A stretch of 64,000 nucleotides of DNA from JBALVT01 sp965262875 (GTDB lineage: Bacteria > Pseudomonadota > Gammaproteobacteria > Pseudomonadales > Halieaceae), in NCBI GenBank assembly GCA_965262875.1, contig OZ253569.1, positions 5,332,001 to 5,396,000 on the forward strand, given 5' to 3'. The position numbers were made by a program, and so were the translations under genes. Positions within the stretch are counted from its first letter, which is position 1. Every line of letters begins with the position of its first letter. This document shows, one piece after another, positions 25,695-35,557 of this stretch. Below the pieces are notes generated by a model that saw only the letters and a list, made by a program, of their open reading frames with translations, had not been told where the DNA came from and did not search any database.

Positions 25695-26896
25695 ATGCCA
25701 ACTCGCCTTATCGCCATTCTTTTCCTGTTGTTCGCATCCTCAGTCCACTCAGAGGATTTAGACAACGCCATCTCCACGCAAATGATCGAGACCTCTTTAA
25801 AACTGCGACAACTGGCGGTGGACAATCCCACCGGTTATCAGATTGTTGAATCACTCACCACTGAAGTGGGGGCGCGTCTCGCCGGATCTCCAGCGGAGAC
25901 CAGGGCGAGAGACTGGGCTGTTGAAAAGCTTTCATCAATGGGGTTTGAGCACGTGCGCATAGAAGAATTTAAGGTACCTTTGTGGGAGCGAGGCACCGAG
26001 AGCGCGCAGGTTACCTCCCCCTTTCCTCAATCGCTTTCTATTACTGCGTTGGGGGGAAGTGTTAGCACAGGCCCAGAAGGTATTGAGGGCGAAATCATAA
26101 CGTTTGCATCCCCCACACCGGGCAAATGCATCGTGTCAGTAGTGACGAGATTGTCGACTCTGTACCCGCAGCTGCACTCTCAGCACCGGATGCCGATCAA
26201 CTTGCGCGCATTGCCGGTCACGGTCTTCCTGTCATCGTCAATTTAGTGCTGGAAACACAAATTCAGCCATCCTCAATATCGGGCAATGTCATCGCTGAAA
26301 TCCCCGGCAGAGAAAAGCCACAGGAGATTGTGCTTATCGGGGCTCATCTGGATTCCTGGGATTTGGGAACTGGAGCTGTCGATGATGGTGCAGGAGTCGG
26401 CATCGTTGTGGGTGCCGCGAAGTTAATAATGGACTCATTAGCGCAAGCTCCCAAACGCACTATCCGGGTGGTTTTATTTGGCTCTGAGGAAGTGGGTCTG
26501 GTAGGCGCGAGAGCTTACGCTGAGCGTCATGCGCAGGAGCTAAAGAATCATGTCGTAGCCACTGAATCCGATTTTGGTGCGGGCAATATCTGGCGATTCG
26601 ACACCCGTTTTGGGGAGAAAGCACTGGCGATCTCAGGTGCATTTTCAAAGGCGCTGAAACCACTGGGCATCGCACCTGGCAGCAACACTGCCCGTGGCGG
26701 CCCGGATATGACCTTTATTCGTGAAGCTGGGGTACCGGTAGTAACACTGGCGCAAAACGGCTGGGACTATTTCGATCTACACCACACTTCAGACGATACC
26801 CTCGATAAAATAGGGGCCTCTGATTTGGATCAAAACATTGCAGCGTATGCGGTGTTTACTTATCTGGCCGCCGAGACGGATGCTTATTTTCGTTGA
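25695..26896 (+). pseudogene. M28 family metallopeptidase with internal deletion and frameshift
   Basis: The N-terminal part (25695 to about 26110) has a signal peptide and the prodomain-like VESLTTEVGARLAGSPAETR. The C-terminal part, in another frame from about 26108 to 26896, holds the full set of metal ligands (GAHLDSWD, DDGAGVG, GSEEVGLVG, ESDFGAG, DLHHTSDD). Relatives carry roughly 65-70 residues between ITFAS and HTGQMH that are absent here. The lesion is therefore an out-of-frame deletion at about 26107-26113, not a simple 1-nt error. A secreted aminopeptidase was lost. Confidence 0.8.
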
Positions 26897-26913
26897 GAAC
26901 GTCGGCGAGTAAC

Positions 26914-27528
26914 TTACTGCGCGTAGTTGAAAAAGTCGGCGCCTTCGGGCACCTTAAAAACAAAGTCACCGGGCGTCAGCATAGAATCCGGCTCAATATT
27001 TTCAAAGGAGATAACGATTCTCTGATTCAGGTTGTCTACTATCTCGAGGGATTTGAAGTCGGCGCTCTGAAACTCGACCGACAGGCGTTTGAAGCCAGGG
27101 TTTATACCTGTGGGTAACATTGTGAAACTATTTTCAGAGGTCTTCTCCACTTCATAGCTGCGCCGCATCAGGGCTTCATCGCCGCCCAACACCTGCAGGG
27201 GCGACATCTGCGCGGAATCATCGACAGGACGCTGTGTAACCGTCTCCAGATCTCTATCGTGATGCCAAATATACTCGGGATCGGCAATAATCAATTGGCT
27301 GTCGGGCGATTCGATTTCCCAGGCGAAATAACCGGGACGCAGCAGACGGAAACTGCCATTACTCTCCCCTACCAGCGTATCGCTTTCGTCATATTGAATT
27401 TGCTGAAATTCACCCTGCATGCTGCCTATACGCTGTAGCACTTCCATCAACTGATCTGCATCATCGCCCTGCGCGAACGTCCCCACGGACACCAGTGTCA
27501 AACACGTAGCTGCAATCGTTTTGATCAT
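26914..27528 (-). CDS. lolA: Outer-membrane lipoprotein carrier protein LolA
   Basis: 204 residues with a cleavable signal peptide (to about residue 19, FAQG). The half-barrel LolA fold is recognisable (GEFQQIQYDESDTLVGES, GSFRLLRPGYFAWE, YIWHHDRDLETVTQRPVD). It ferries lipoproteins through the periplasm from LolCDE to LolB. It is 32 nt downstream of ftsK on the same strand, the standard arrangement. Confidence 0.95.
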   Translation of the reverse strand: MIKTIAATCLTLVSVGTFAQGDDADQLMEVLQRIGSMQGEFQQIQYDESDTLVGESNGSFRLLRPGYFAWEIESPDSQLIIADPEYIWHHDRDLETVTQRPVDDSAQMSPLQVLGGDEALMRRSYEVEKTSENSFTMLPTGINPGFKRLSVEFQSADFKSLEIVDNLNQRIVISFENIEPDSMLTPGDFVFKVPEGADFFNYAQ

Positions 27529-27560
27529 TCTTGGCCCTTGTTAGACACTGTCAATCCCAC

Positions 27561-29876
27561 TCAGTCGGATCGAGATGGTGGCGCGATGACTTCACGCTGG
27601 CCGTTAATGCCCATTTCAGTCACTATACCGGCCGCTTCCATCGCTTCGATAAGGCGAGCTGCGCGATTGTAACCCACGCGTAGTTTACGCTGTACCGAGG
27701 AGATAGAGGCTCTGCGACTCTCGCAGACATAGTGCACCGCCTCGTCGTAAAGTGCGTCGCTCTCATCATCTTTGTCACCTGAACCGGACTGAAGTTCCTC
27801 AGGGGTGACCGCCGTATTGCCACCTTCGTCTAGCAGGCCATCGATATAGGCCGGAGCGCCGCGTTTCTTCCAATCGGCAACGACTCGATGTACTTCTTCG
27901 TCAGAACAGAACGCGCCGTGCACGCGCACTGGTACGCCGCTACCCGGGGGTAGATAGAGCATATCGCCATGACCCAGGAGTTGTTCTGCACCGCCCTGAT
28001 CCAGAATCGTCCTCGAGTCAATCTTCGAGGACACCTGAAAGGCGATACGTGTAGGCACGTTGGCTTTTATCAGGCCAGTGATCACATCCACCGAGGGACG
28101 CTGTGTGGCCAACACCAGGTGAATACCGGCCGCCCTTGCCTTTTGCGCGATTCGCGCGATGAGTTGCTCCACTTTCTTGCCGACAATCATCATCATGTCC
28201 GCGAACTCGTCGATGACTACAACGATGGAGGGCAGCTTTTCTAGTGTAGGAATAACTTGCTCTTCATCTGTTTCGGCGAATATAGGGTCTGGAGTCCACA
28301 GCGGATCTTTTAAGGGTGCGCCCGCTTTAATCGCATCTTCCACTTTGCGGTTGTAACCCGCTAGATTTCGCACTCCCAGTGATGCCATGAGCTTGTAACG
28401 TTGCTCCATTTCGGCGACACACCAGCGCAGGCCATTGGCGGCATCTTTCATGTCTGTAATTACCGGCGTAAGCAAATGCGGGATACCGTCATAGACCGAC
28501 AACTCAAGCATTTTAGGGTCGACCAGTATCATGCGCACATCTTGCGGGCCGGACTTGTATAGCAGGCTCAATAGCATGGCGTTAACACCAACGGACTTAC
28601 CAGAACCGGTGGTACCAGCTACTAACAAGTGAGGCATTTTGCCCAGATCTGCCACCGTTGGCTCACCGGAAATATCGTGCCCCAGGGCTAAAGTCAGCGG
28701 AGACTTGGAGTTTTCAAAGGTTTTGGAAGCCAGCACATCCCGGAAATTCACAATCTCCCGGTGTTCGTTGGGTATTTCGATGCCCACCACAGATTTGCCT
28801 GGAATGACTTCCACCACTCGTACGCTAATGACCGCGAGGGATCGGGCGAGATCTTTCGCCAGCCCGGATATTCTGGATACTTTTACACCCGCTGCCGGCT
28901 GTATTTCAAAGCGGGTAATCACAGGGCCGGGATAGACAGCGACCACTTGGGCCGTAATGTTGAAATCAGCGAGCTTCAGCTCCAGTAGTTTCGAAAGCCC
29001 CTGCAGTGCTTCCTGAGAATAACCCAGGCTTTGATCCTGGTCATTGGGGTCGAGAAGATCCAGGTGTGGCATTTCTCCGGTAACAGGCACGTCGAACAGT
29101 GGCTGTTGACGCTCTTTGTCCAGGCGTTCGCTTTTCTCGGCCCTGGGCTTTAAGGGCTTTATTTTAGGGGGTTTGCGCCTCTTCTCTTTTTCAACGTACT
29201 CAGTGATGACGAGTTTACGCGCCTCCCGGGCCTTATCCTTTACACGCTGGTCCTGGAAAGCGCCGAATCGTTGCGTCACCCAGTGTCGGGTTTTCCCAAG
29301 CAGAGTCACTGTCCAGTAGCCGAGCCCGTCCATCAGCCTCAACCAGCTGATGTCCGTAAATATTGTAATACCAAAGAGAAACACGGAGAGCAAAATCAAG
29401 CGGCTGCCAATCATACTGAAGGCCGTTGTAAAGGCCGTTCCTATCGCTTGCCCGAGAATGCCTCCAGCGCCCTGGGGTAGCCCCGATCCACCGATATCGT
29501 TCATAGCCGTCAGAGCGGTTCCAGCGATCATCACCAGGACCAATCCGAGCGCCCGAATCGCAAATGTGAGCCAATCAAATTCCTTGTATTCGTGGCGCTC
29601 AAGCAGGATAACCAAAGCGCGATAGGCCAGCATCAAGGGGAACAAGTAGGCGGCGTAGCCGACCAGCGAAAAGAATACATCCGCAAGCCATGCACCTGTG
29701 GGCCCACCGGCATTGACGATTGCTCCGCCGCTGCCTGTTGCCGACCAGCCAGGATCAGAGCTGCTATAAGTGAACAGCGCCATCATCAAATAACAGCATG
29801 CGGCGCTGATACCGATAAACGCACCTTCACGCAGTCTCGGCCCCAGGAAATTGTCTGTATCAGTACTTTCCGGCAC
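27561..29876 (-). CDS. ftsK: DNA translocase FtsK
   Basis: 771 residues from a GTG. Four or five membrane spans (20-185) tether it to the division septum. A short basic linker (215-265) is followed by the alpha/beta motor with Walker A GTTGSGKSVGVN and Walker B VVVIDEFADMMM. The C-terminal winged-helix gamma domain (YDEAVHYVCESRRASISSVQ, then GYNRAARLIEAME) reads KOPS sites and activates XerCD. The linker is much shorter than in E. coli, as in Pseudomonas-like forms. Confidence 0.97.
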   Translation of the reverse strand: MPESTDTDNFLGPRLREGAFIGISAACCYLMMALFTYSSSDPGWSATGSGGAIVNAGGPTGAWLADVFFSLVGYAAYLFPLMLAYRALVILLERHEYKEFDWLTFAIRALGLVLVMIAGTALTAMNDIGGSGLPQGAGGILGQAIGTAFTTAFSMIGSRLILLSVFLFGITIFTDISWLRLMDGLGYWTVTLLGKTRHWVTQRFGAFQDQRVKDKAREARKLVITEYVEKEKRRKPPKIKPLKPRAEKSERLDKERQQPLFDVPVTGEMPHLDLLDPNDQDQSLGYSQEALQGLSKLLELKLADFNITAQVVAVYPGPVITRFEIQPAAGVKVSRISGLAKDLARSLAVISVRVVEVIPGKSVVGIEIPNEHREIVNFRDVLASKTFENSKSPLTLALGHDISGEPTVADLGKMPHLLVAGTTGSGKSVGVNAMLLSLLYKSGPQDVRMILVDPKMLELSVYDGIPHLLTPVITDMKDAANGLRWCVAEMEQRYKLMASLGVRNLAGYNRKVEDAIKAGAPLKDPLWTPDPIFAETDEEQVIPTLEKLPSIVVVIDEFADMMMIVGKKVEQLIARIAQKARAAGIHLVLATQRPSVDVITGLIKANVPTRIAFQVSSKIDSRTILDQGGAEQLLGHGDMLYLPPGSGVPVRVHGAFCSDEEVHRVVADWKKRGAPAYIDGLLDEGGNTAVTPEELQSGSGDKDDESDALYDEAVHYVCESRRASISSVQRKLRVGYNRAARLIEAMEAAGIVTEMGINGQREVIAPPSRSD

Positions 29877-29982
29877 GCGCTCTAGTGTCCTTTGTGGCCG
29901 TGGGGTAGGAACCGAAATATTCGATTGCCATACCCGTTATTGTATTTAGTAATTGTGCACACATTTATTATCTATATCAAAG

Positions 29983-30014
29983 GGTTAGGCGGTATTTTTA
30001 AAATATTCCTAACC
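29983..30014. promoter_or_regulatory. Inverted repeat in the ftsK-trxB divergent promoter region
   Basis: GGTTAGG (29983-29989) and CCTAACC (30008-30014) form perfect 7-bp arms around an A+T-rich core that itself contains the palindrome ATTTTTAAAAT-like stretch. It lies between the divergent ftsK and trxB start codons. It could be an operator for either gene. No lrp gene is present here, although in enterics lrp sits in this gap. Confidence 0.35.
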
Positions 30015-30128
30015 TTTGCTGGATGCGAGGGTTTAATTTAACATATACCGCCAACATTGAATGGCCTGAGGATGTGAAGAATTACCTCGACGGCCGACAT
30101 TTAACAACAGCAATCAGGAAATGACCAC

Positions 30129-31079
30129 ATGAGCGACACCCAACATCACCAGCTGATTATTCTCGGATCAGGCCCTGCGGGATACACAGCTTCCATTTAT
30201 GCGGCTCGAGCCAATCTAAGCCCTGTGGTGATAACCGGGATAGAACAAGGTGGGCAGTTAACCACCACCACCGAGGTCGAAAACTGGCCCGGAGGCGCTG
30301 CGGATTTACAGGGGCCACAGTTGATGCAACAAATGCAGGAGCACACCGAGCGTTTTGATACCCAGGTTGTAGTCGACCACATCGAAGAGGTCGATTTTTC
30401 CGCCAAGCCCATCACCCTCAAGGGTACTAACAACTATTCTTGCGACTCATTGATTATTGCAACCGGAGCGTCAGCCCAGTATCTGGGACTGCCAAGCGAG
30501 GAAGCTTTTATGGGCAAGGGTGTCAGCGCCTGTGCTACCTGCGATGGCTTTTTCTACCGCAACCAGAAAGTAGCGGTAATTGGGGGCGGCAACACGGCCG
30601 TTGAGGAGGCCTTGTATCTGTCCAACATCGCCTCGGAAGTCATTCTTGTACATCGCCGCGACTCCTTGCGCTCAGAAAAAATTCTGCAGGACAAGATCTT
30701 CGCCAGAGAGGCCGAAGGCAAAATAAAGATCATGTGGGACCACACCCTTGAAGAGGTTTTGGGAGACGATTCTGGAGTCACAGGTATCAGAATAGCCTCA
30801 ACGAAAAGCGACGATGTTCTGGACCTTGATCTGGCTGGTGTCTTTATTGCCATCGGTCACAAACCCAACACCGATATATTTGCCGATCAGCTCGACATGA
30901 AGAATGGCTATATCACTATCGACAGTGGCACTGATGGCAATGCAACGGCAACCAGTGTACCCGGTGTATTCGCGGCCGGTGATGTGGGAGACCATATCTA
31001 TCGACAAGCAGTAACCTCTGCGGGCTTTGGATGCATGGCCGCACTGGATGCTGAAAAATATTTGGACGATCTGGCCTGA
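30129..31079 (+). CDS. trxB: Thioredoxin reductase
   Basis: 316 residues. FAD-binding GSGPAGYTASIYAARANL at the N-terminus, the redox pair Cys135/Cys138 in ACATCDGFFY, the NADPH-binding GGGNTAVEEALYLSN and the C-terminal FAD motif GVFAAGDVGDHIYRQA are all present. It reduces thioredoxin with NADPH. It begins the plus-strand trxB-aat-ate series; aat starts inside its last codons. Confidence 0.98.
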   Translation: MSDTQHHQLIILGSGPAGYTASIYAARANLSPVVITGIEQGGQLTTTTEVENWPGGAADLQGPQLMQQMQEHTERFDTQVVVDHIEEVDFSAKPITLKGTNNYSCDSLIIATGASAQYLGLPSEEAFMGKGVSACATCDGFFYRNQKVAVIGGGNTAVEEALYLSNIASEVILVHRRDSLRSEKILQDKIFAREAEGKIKIMWDHTLEEVLGDDSGVTGIRIASTKSDDVLDLDLAGVFIAIGHKPNTDIFADQLDMKNGYITIDSGTDGNATATSVPGVFAAGDVGDHIYRQAVTSAGFGCMAALDAEKYLDDLA

Positions 31080-31713
31080 TCCATTGCGTGATCTTCCGAC
31101 CCTGAATTGCGGCGAGGACTTTCCGCCGAGTCATGAAGCACTTAAGTACCCCAACGGATTATTGGCCGTTGGCGGGAACTTGTCTTGCGAACGGCTTTTA
31201 AAAGCCTACAGACGCGGTATCTTCCCCTGGTACGAAGAGCCACAACCCGTACTGTGGTGGACTCCTGAGCCTCGCTCGGTGTTGTTTCCAGATGAAGTTC
31301 ACTTATCCAGGTCACTGCGTAAAACTCTTCGCAAAGACAATTTTACGCTGTCTGTGGACTGCCACTTTGAAACAGTGATTCGCCAATGCGGTCAAATCCG
31401 TAGCGCGGGCCCAGGCACCTGGATTAGCGCTGAAATGATTGCAGCGTACACTCGCCTGCACGATCAGGGGTTTGCACATTCTATTGAGGTTCACAACCAT
31501 CGTGATGAGCTTGTGGCCGGCTTATATGGCGTTGCGGTTGGCCGCGTCTTTTTTGGGGAATCGATGTTCACTCTGGAAACAGACGGTTCCAAAGTCGCAC
31601 TGCTGGGGCTTATCGATATCGCCTGGCGGGGTCACTTCGAGTTGATCGACTGCCAGGTGGAAAGCGATCATATGAATTCTCTGGGGGCCAGAAACATCAG
31701 CCGACAGTATTTT

Positions 31714-33100
31714 CCAATATGAAATGAGCCTGAAGGGAGGGTGTATTAAGCCCTTATCTTGAGTCGCTCATGGAGTTGCTGAAATAAGTGATCTCGTGCT
31801 GAATTTAGTTGTTCAGCGGCCTCATTGTCCGTCATTTCATTGGCGAATGCATCCAGATTTCTAAAGGTGATTCCCGGCTTTAAATATTGGCTGGGTTTGG
31901 CCAGGGAGCGGAATTTCTCATAGGGTGTCATCATGTCGTCGTAGCGGTATTTCTTCCGCTCCTTGCCCTTCTCATCAATAATGGTGGTGGGGAAATAGCA
32001 GGGCCGGTGGAAATTGACGTATCGGTAGACTTGATGGCTATTGAGTTCAGTGAAATCCGTGGCGTACTGCTGAGGTATGTGGGTATAGCCATAGAGTTTG
32101 CGAATGACCGAGCCATTTTTACTCTCAACCAAACCATTGTCGTTACTGTGCCGGGGCCGTGATTTGGTAAATTCAATGTGCAACTTGTCCAGAAGCTCAG
32201 CAACGGTGTAGTTGATATATTCGCCGCCATTGTCTGCGTGAAAGCCCCGTATTTTAAAGGGGAAGGCAGCCAGAATCTGCCTGAGGGCTGGCAGCATAAA
32301 CGCCTCGCTAATACGTTCCAGCGTGACGATGATCTGGAACTGTGTCACCTCATCCACGGCATTGACGTGGTAGATTCCTTTGCGTTTGTCCTGATCACCT
32401 TGATGGACAGAGTCAATGCGGATATAGCCTGGTTGATCGTTCGGGCAAGGTTTGCGCCGCTGGCCAATAGAGGCGGCCTTAGGTCGTGTCTTTGTCAAGA
32501 CACAGCGCTGCCTCTGGTAGGTCTTGGAGGCCCGCAGGTTGTACAGGTGAGAAACCGAAATACCCGCCAGGCGTCGATAGTCGGCTTGGCCAAAGCGCTG
32601 ATAAGCCCGCTCACAGAGCTTTTTAAGTACCGCGCCGCTGGGCTGACAATGTCGCTCATCCATACTCGCCAATAGGCGTATATCGGCGTCAGTGTAGGCG
32701 TGCTTGAAGCCATTACGCCGAGCTGGTTTCACCGAGACGGTGCCTGTTTTGACGTATTGGCGTATCAGGCGCCTGGTCTGGGCCAGGGAGTAGCCGGTTA
32801 CCTTTATCAGGTAGCGGGTGACGGTTCCCCGGTCTGTTTTGCCAAGCTGTAAGTATCGGTGCTTCACCAGTGCCTTCTGTACCCAGCGATAGCGTTCAGA
32901 TTTCTCAGTGGCCACGTTGAAGGCTACTTCCTGTGTGCCGTCGAGAAACTGTTTGATGGCACCCAGGGTATTCAGATGTTCTAAGCTCATGATCGTTTTC
33001 ATCCGCTGATCATGAACGACTACAAGGACTATTTCAGGCTCATTTTATGTTGGAATCAACTTCCGCCACATTCCCGGGTTTCAGGCTCATTTCATATTGG
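31714..33100 (-). mobile_element. Insertion sequence with rve-type transposase, inside aat
   Basis: 1387 bp bounded by CCAATATGAAATGAGCCTGAA at the left and its reverse complement at the right. The aat frame closes exactly if these are the ends. A second, slightly diverged copy of the end repeat (TCAGGCTCATTTTATGTTGG) lies 40-50 nt inside the right end, at about 33033-33052. No target duplication is seen: TTTT on one side, AAAA on the other. The family was not assigned; the transposase is of the integrase-core kind. Confidence 0.82.
31746..33002 (-). CDS. Integrase-core (rve) transposase
   Basis: 418 residues. An N-terminal helix-turn-helix region (GTVTRYLIKVTGYSLAQTRR) precedes the catalytic core with Asp in GYIRIDSVHQGDQ, Asp in GFHADNGGEYIN and Glu in NDNGLVESKNGSV, the DDE triad. 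It has a long C-terminal part with YRYVNFHRPCYFPTTI. The frame is complete, so the element may be active. An ATG at 32990 is a possible alternative start. Confidence 0.88.
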   Translation of the reverse strand: MKTIMSLEHLNTLGAIKQFLDGTQEVAFNVATEKSERYRWVQKALVKHRYLQLGKTDRGTVTRYLIKVTGYSLAQTRRLIRQYVKTGTVSVKPARRNGFKHAYTDADIRLLASMDERHCQPSGAVLKKLCERAYQRFGQADYRRLAGISVSHLYNLRASKTYQRQRCVLTKTRPKAASIGQRRKPCPNDQPGYIRIDSVHQGDQDKRKGIYHVNAVDEVTQFQIIVTLERISEAFMLPALRQILAAFPFKIRGFHADNGGEYINYTVAELLDKLHIEFTKSRPRHSNDNGLVESKNGSVIRKLYGYTHIPQQYATDFTELNSHQVYRYVNFHRPCYFPTTIIDEKGKERKKYRYDDMMTPYEKFRSLAKPSQYLKPGITFRNLDAFANEMTDNEAAEQLNSARDHLFQQLHERLKIRA

Positions 33101-33201
33101 AAAAGACTCCGACTGGACTTCGAAGCCAAGCTTAAGCACACTGTCGACATGGATAATGACTACAGTATCTGGCGTCTCCCCAAAAGTTCCGGGGGCCTAT
33201 T

Positions 33202-33912
33202 GTGACCTCTTCACTGCGGGACCTTAAGGTGTACACCACCTACCCTCATGATTGCAGCTACCTGAAAGATCAGGAGGCAGCCACTCTCTTTGTTGACCCG
33301 AGACAAACTGTAGACAAAAAGCTGTATAGCAAGCTTTCAGGGCTGGGATTCAGACGCAGTGGTAGTCATATTTACCGCCCCCATTGCTCTGATTGCAATG
33401 CTTGTATCCCCGCTAGAATCCCAGTCGCAAGTTTTCAAGCCAGCCGCAAGCAACGCCGTACTTTCAATCGCAACCAGGACCTTGAGGTTGAATACAGCCG
33501 GGATATTACCGACAGTACAGCGTTCAATTTGTATCGAGTGTATATTGAAGAACGACACTCCGACGGCGATATGTTTCCGCCTGATCGAGATCAGTATGAG
33601 TCATTCCTGAGCAATGAATGGGGCTGTACCAATTACTATCGCTTTTATGACCAGGGCAAGCTGATCGCTATTGCCGTAGTCGACGTCTTGCAAGATGGCC
33701 TGTCAGCCATCTATACCTTTTTTGATCCAGCGGCGAGCCAAAGAAGCCTGGGCGGCTTTGCGGTTATGTGGGAGATCGAAAAAGCCAAAGAACTGGGGCT
33801 GGATTACGTTTATCTGGGCTACTGGATACGCAACTGTCAGAAAATGGCTTATAAATCGGAATACCGCCCACTTGAGTTATACCTCAACAGCCGCTGGACC
33901 GCGCTATTATAG
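33202..33912 (+). CDS. bpt: Aspartate/glutamate leucyltransferase Bpt
   Basis: 236 residues from a GTG overlapping the end of aat by 4 nt. The conserved cysteine-rich HCSDCNACIPARIPV and the ATE core (SDGDMFPPDRDQYESFL, YLGYWIRNCQKMAYK) identify a bacterial arginyltransferase homologue (ate/bpt). It transfers Leu from tRNA to proteins starting with Asp or Glu, marking them for ClpS-ClpAP. Because aat upstream is split, its expression now depends on transcription through the IS or on a new promoter. Confidence 0.95.
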   Translation: MTSSLRDLKVYTTYPHDCSYLKDQEAATLFVDPRQTVDKKLYSKLSGLGFRRSGSHIYRPHCSDCNACIPARIPVASFQASRKQRRTFNRNQDLEVEYSRDITDSTAFNLYRVYIEERHSDGDMFPPDRDQYESFLSNEWGCTNYYRFYDQGKLIAIAVVDVLQDGLSAIYTFFDPAASQRSLGGFAVMWEIEKAKELGLDYVYLGYWIRNCQKMAYKSEYRPLELYLNSRWTALL

Positions 33913-35365
33913 CGACCTAAGCAATGATAGTTGAATGCCGTAACTTCGACCAACTCAGACAATTTAGGGTCTACTCCACAGGTGTTAAATTGCATCCAAA
34001 ATTGACCCACTTACCCCCCATATTTGCATCGAATATTGACCCACGTAACCATCCGGCTCTTGCTGACAGCGATGCAGGAGTTCCAAGGAGTGATAGACGT
34101 GGATTTATTGAGTGTAATCAGACGATGGCACCTGCGTGAAGGTCGATCCATCCGGGAAATTGTCCGGCGGACAGGCCTTTCCAGAAATACCATCCGTAAG
34201 TATCTAGCCAGCGGTGTCATTGAACCGCGCTACCCAGACCGGAAGAGCCCCAGCCAGCTTGACCCCTTTGCCGATATCCTGCTCGGCTGGCTAAAGCGGG
34301 AATCAAAGCGGCATCGAAAGCAACGCCGCAGCGTCAGGCAGCTGCACCTCGACCTGGTGGAATTGGGCTATCCCGGCTCCTATGACCGCGTCGCCGCCTT
34401 TGCTCGCGATTGGCGGTCACGCCAGCAAGAAGCCAGATTGTCGGCAACCAAAGGGACGTTTGTCCCACTGGTCTTTGCATCGGGTGAAGCCTTCCAGTTC
34501 GACTGGTCAGAGGACTGGGTGGTCATCGGTGGGGAGCGAACCAAACTACAAGTGGCCCATTCCAGGCTCTGCCACAGCCGGGCCTTTATGCTGCGGGCCT
34601 ATCCACTGCAAACCCACGAGATGCTGTTTGACGCTCACAACCATGCCCTGGTCGCTCTGGGTGGTGTTCCGGAGCGAGGCATTTACGACAACATGAAGAC
34701 GGCCGTCGACAAGGTGCGTCGCGGCAAGCGCCGTGACGTCAATAAGCGGTTCAAGGCCATGGTCAGCCACTTCCTGTTTGAAGCTGAGTTCTGTACCCCG
34801 GCAGCGGGTTGGGAGAAAGGCCAAGTAGAGAAGAAGGTGCGCGATTCCCGTTATCGTATCTGGCATAACGCACTCTCGTTCAAAACCTTGGCTGATTTGA
34901 ACCGTTGGCTGGAGCAGCGGTGCATCGAACTCTGGAAGGAAATACCTCACCCTGAATATCCGGGCCGGATGGTAGCGGATGTCTGGGAGGATGAGCGCAA
35001 GCAACTCATGGCAGTGCCCGCGCCGTTTGATGGCTATGTCGAGCACACAAAGCGCGTGTCTTCGACTTGCCTTATCCTGTGCGACCGTAACCGCTATAGC
35101 GTCCCCGCTGCATTCGCCAACAAACCTGTGAGCGTGCGAGCCTACGCCAGCAAAATAGTTGTTGTTGCCGAAGCTCAGATCATTGCCGAGCATACTCGAG
35201 TCTTCTCCCGTCACCATAAACATGCTGGGGAAACCGTCTACGACTGGCGGCATTACCTGGCAGTCATCCATGTTAGCGCCACAGTAAACCCGCAGTTATT
35301 TGCCGCAGAATAAAAGAACGACAAAGAGGCGACAGTGATCCGGCTTAACTCCAATCGATCACAGG

Positions 35366-35557
35366 CTAGAACGGCAGCTCATGATTTACCTCGACACTGT
35401 CTGTGTACTCTTGTTGCTCAATCCGGATCTCCTCGTACAGTTGCGCAATCTCATCACCATAGTGATCCCACAGTACCGATCTCAGGTCGCCGAGCAGCTG
35501 ATAAATACAATCGGCTTGTTCAGCCGTCCAGTAGGTTGTGATTTTTAAGGTTTTCAT
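35366..35557 (-). CDS. Small accessory protein of inner IS21
   Basis: 63 residues. MKTLKITTYWTAEQADCIYQ leads into a short helical, acidic protein without known function. It overlaps the istB stop by 4 nt, so it is read with the transposition genes. Similar short frames follow istB in some IS21 elements as far as I recall. A helper or regulatory role is possible but unproved. Confidence 0.65.
   Translation of the reverse strand: MKTLKITTYWTAEQADCIYQLLGDLRSVLWDHYGDEIAQLYEEIRIEQQEYTDSVEVNHELPF

Larger units (their letters stand above)
31048..33205 (+). pseudogene. aat: Leucyl/phenylalanyl-tRNA-protein transferase, split by an IS
   Basis: The first 222 codons (31048-31713) carry the Aat signatures PNGLLAVGGNLS, YRRGIFPWY, TWISAEMIAAYTRLH and FFGESMF. 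The IS begins after CAGTATTTT. At 33101 the frame resumes as AAAAGACTCCGACTGGAC (KRLRLDFEAKL) and ends at 33205, overlapping ate by 4 nt. Exact removal of 31714-33100 restores a 256-residue frame. The start is uncertain; the ATG at 31048 overlaps trxB. The truncated product lacks about 34 C-terminal residues. Aat adds Leu/Phe to N-terminal Lys/Arg. Confidence 0.88.

Noticed and set aside
32178..32675. 165-codon plus-strand frame opposite the rve transposase
   Set aside because: Shadow frame of the transposase; no independent start signal.
34546..35271. 241-codon minus-strand frame opposite istA
   Set aside because: Antisense shadow of the outer IstA; no recognisable motif.
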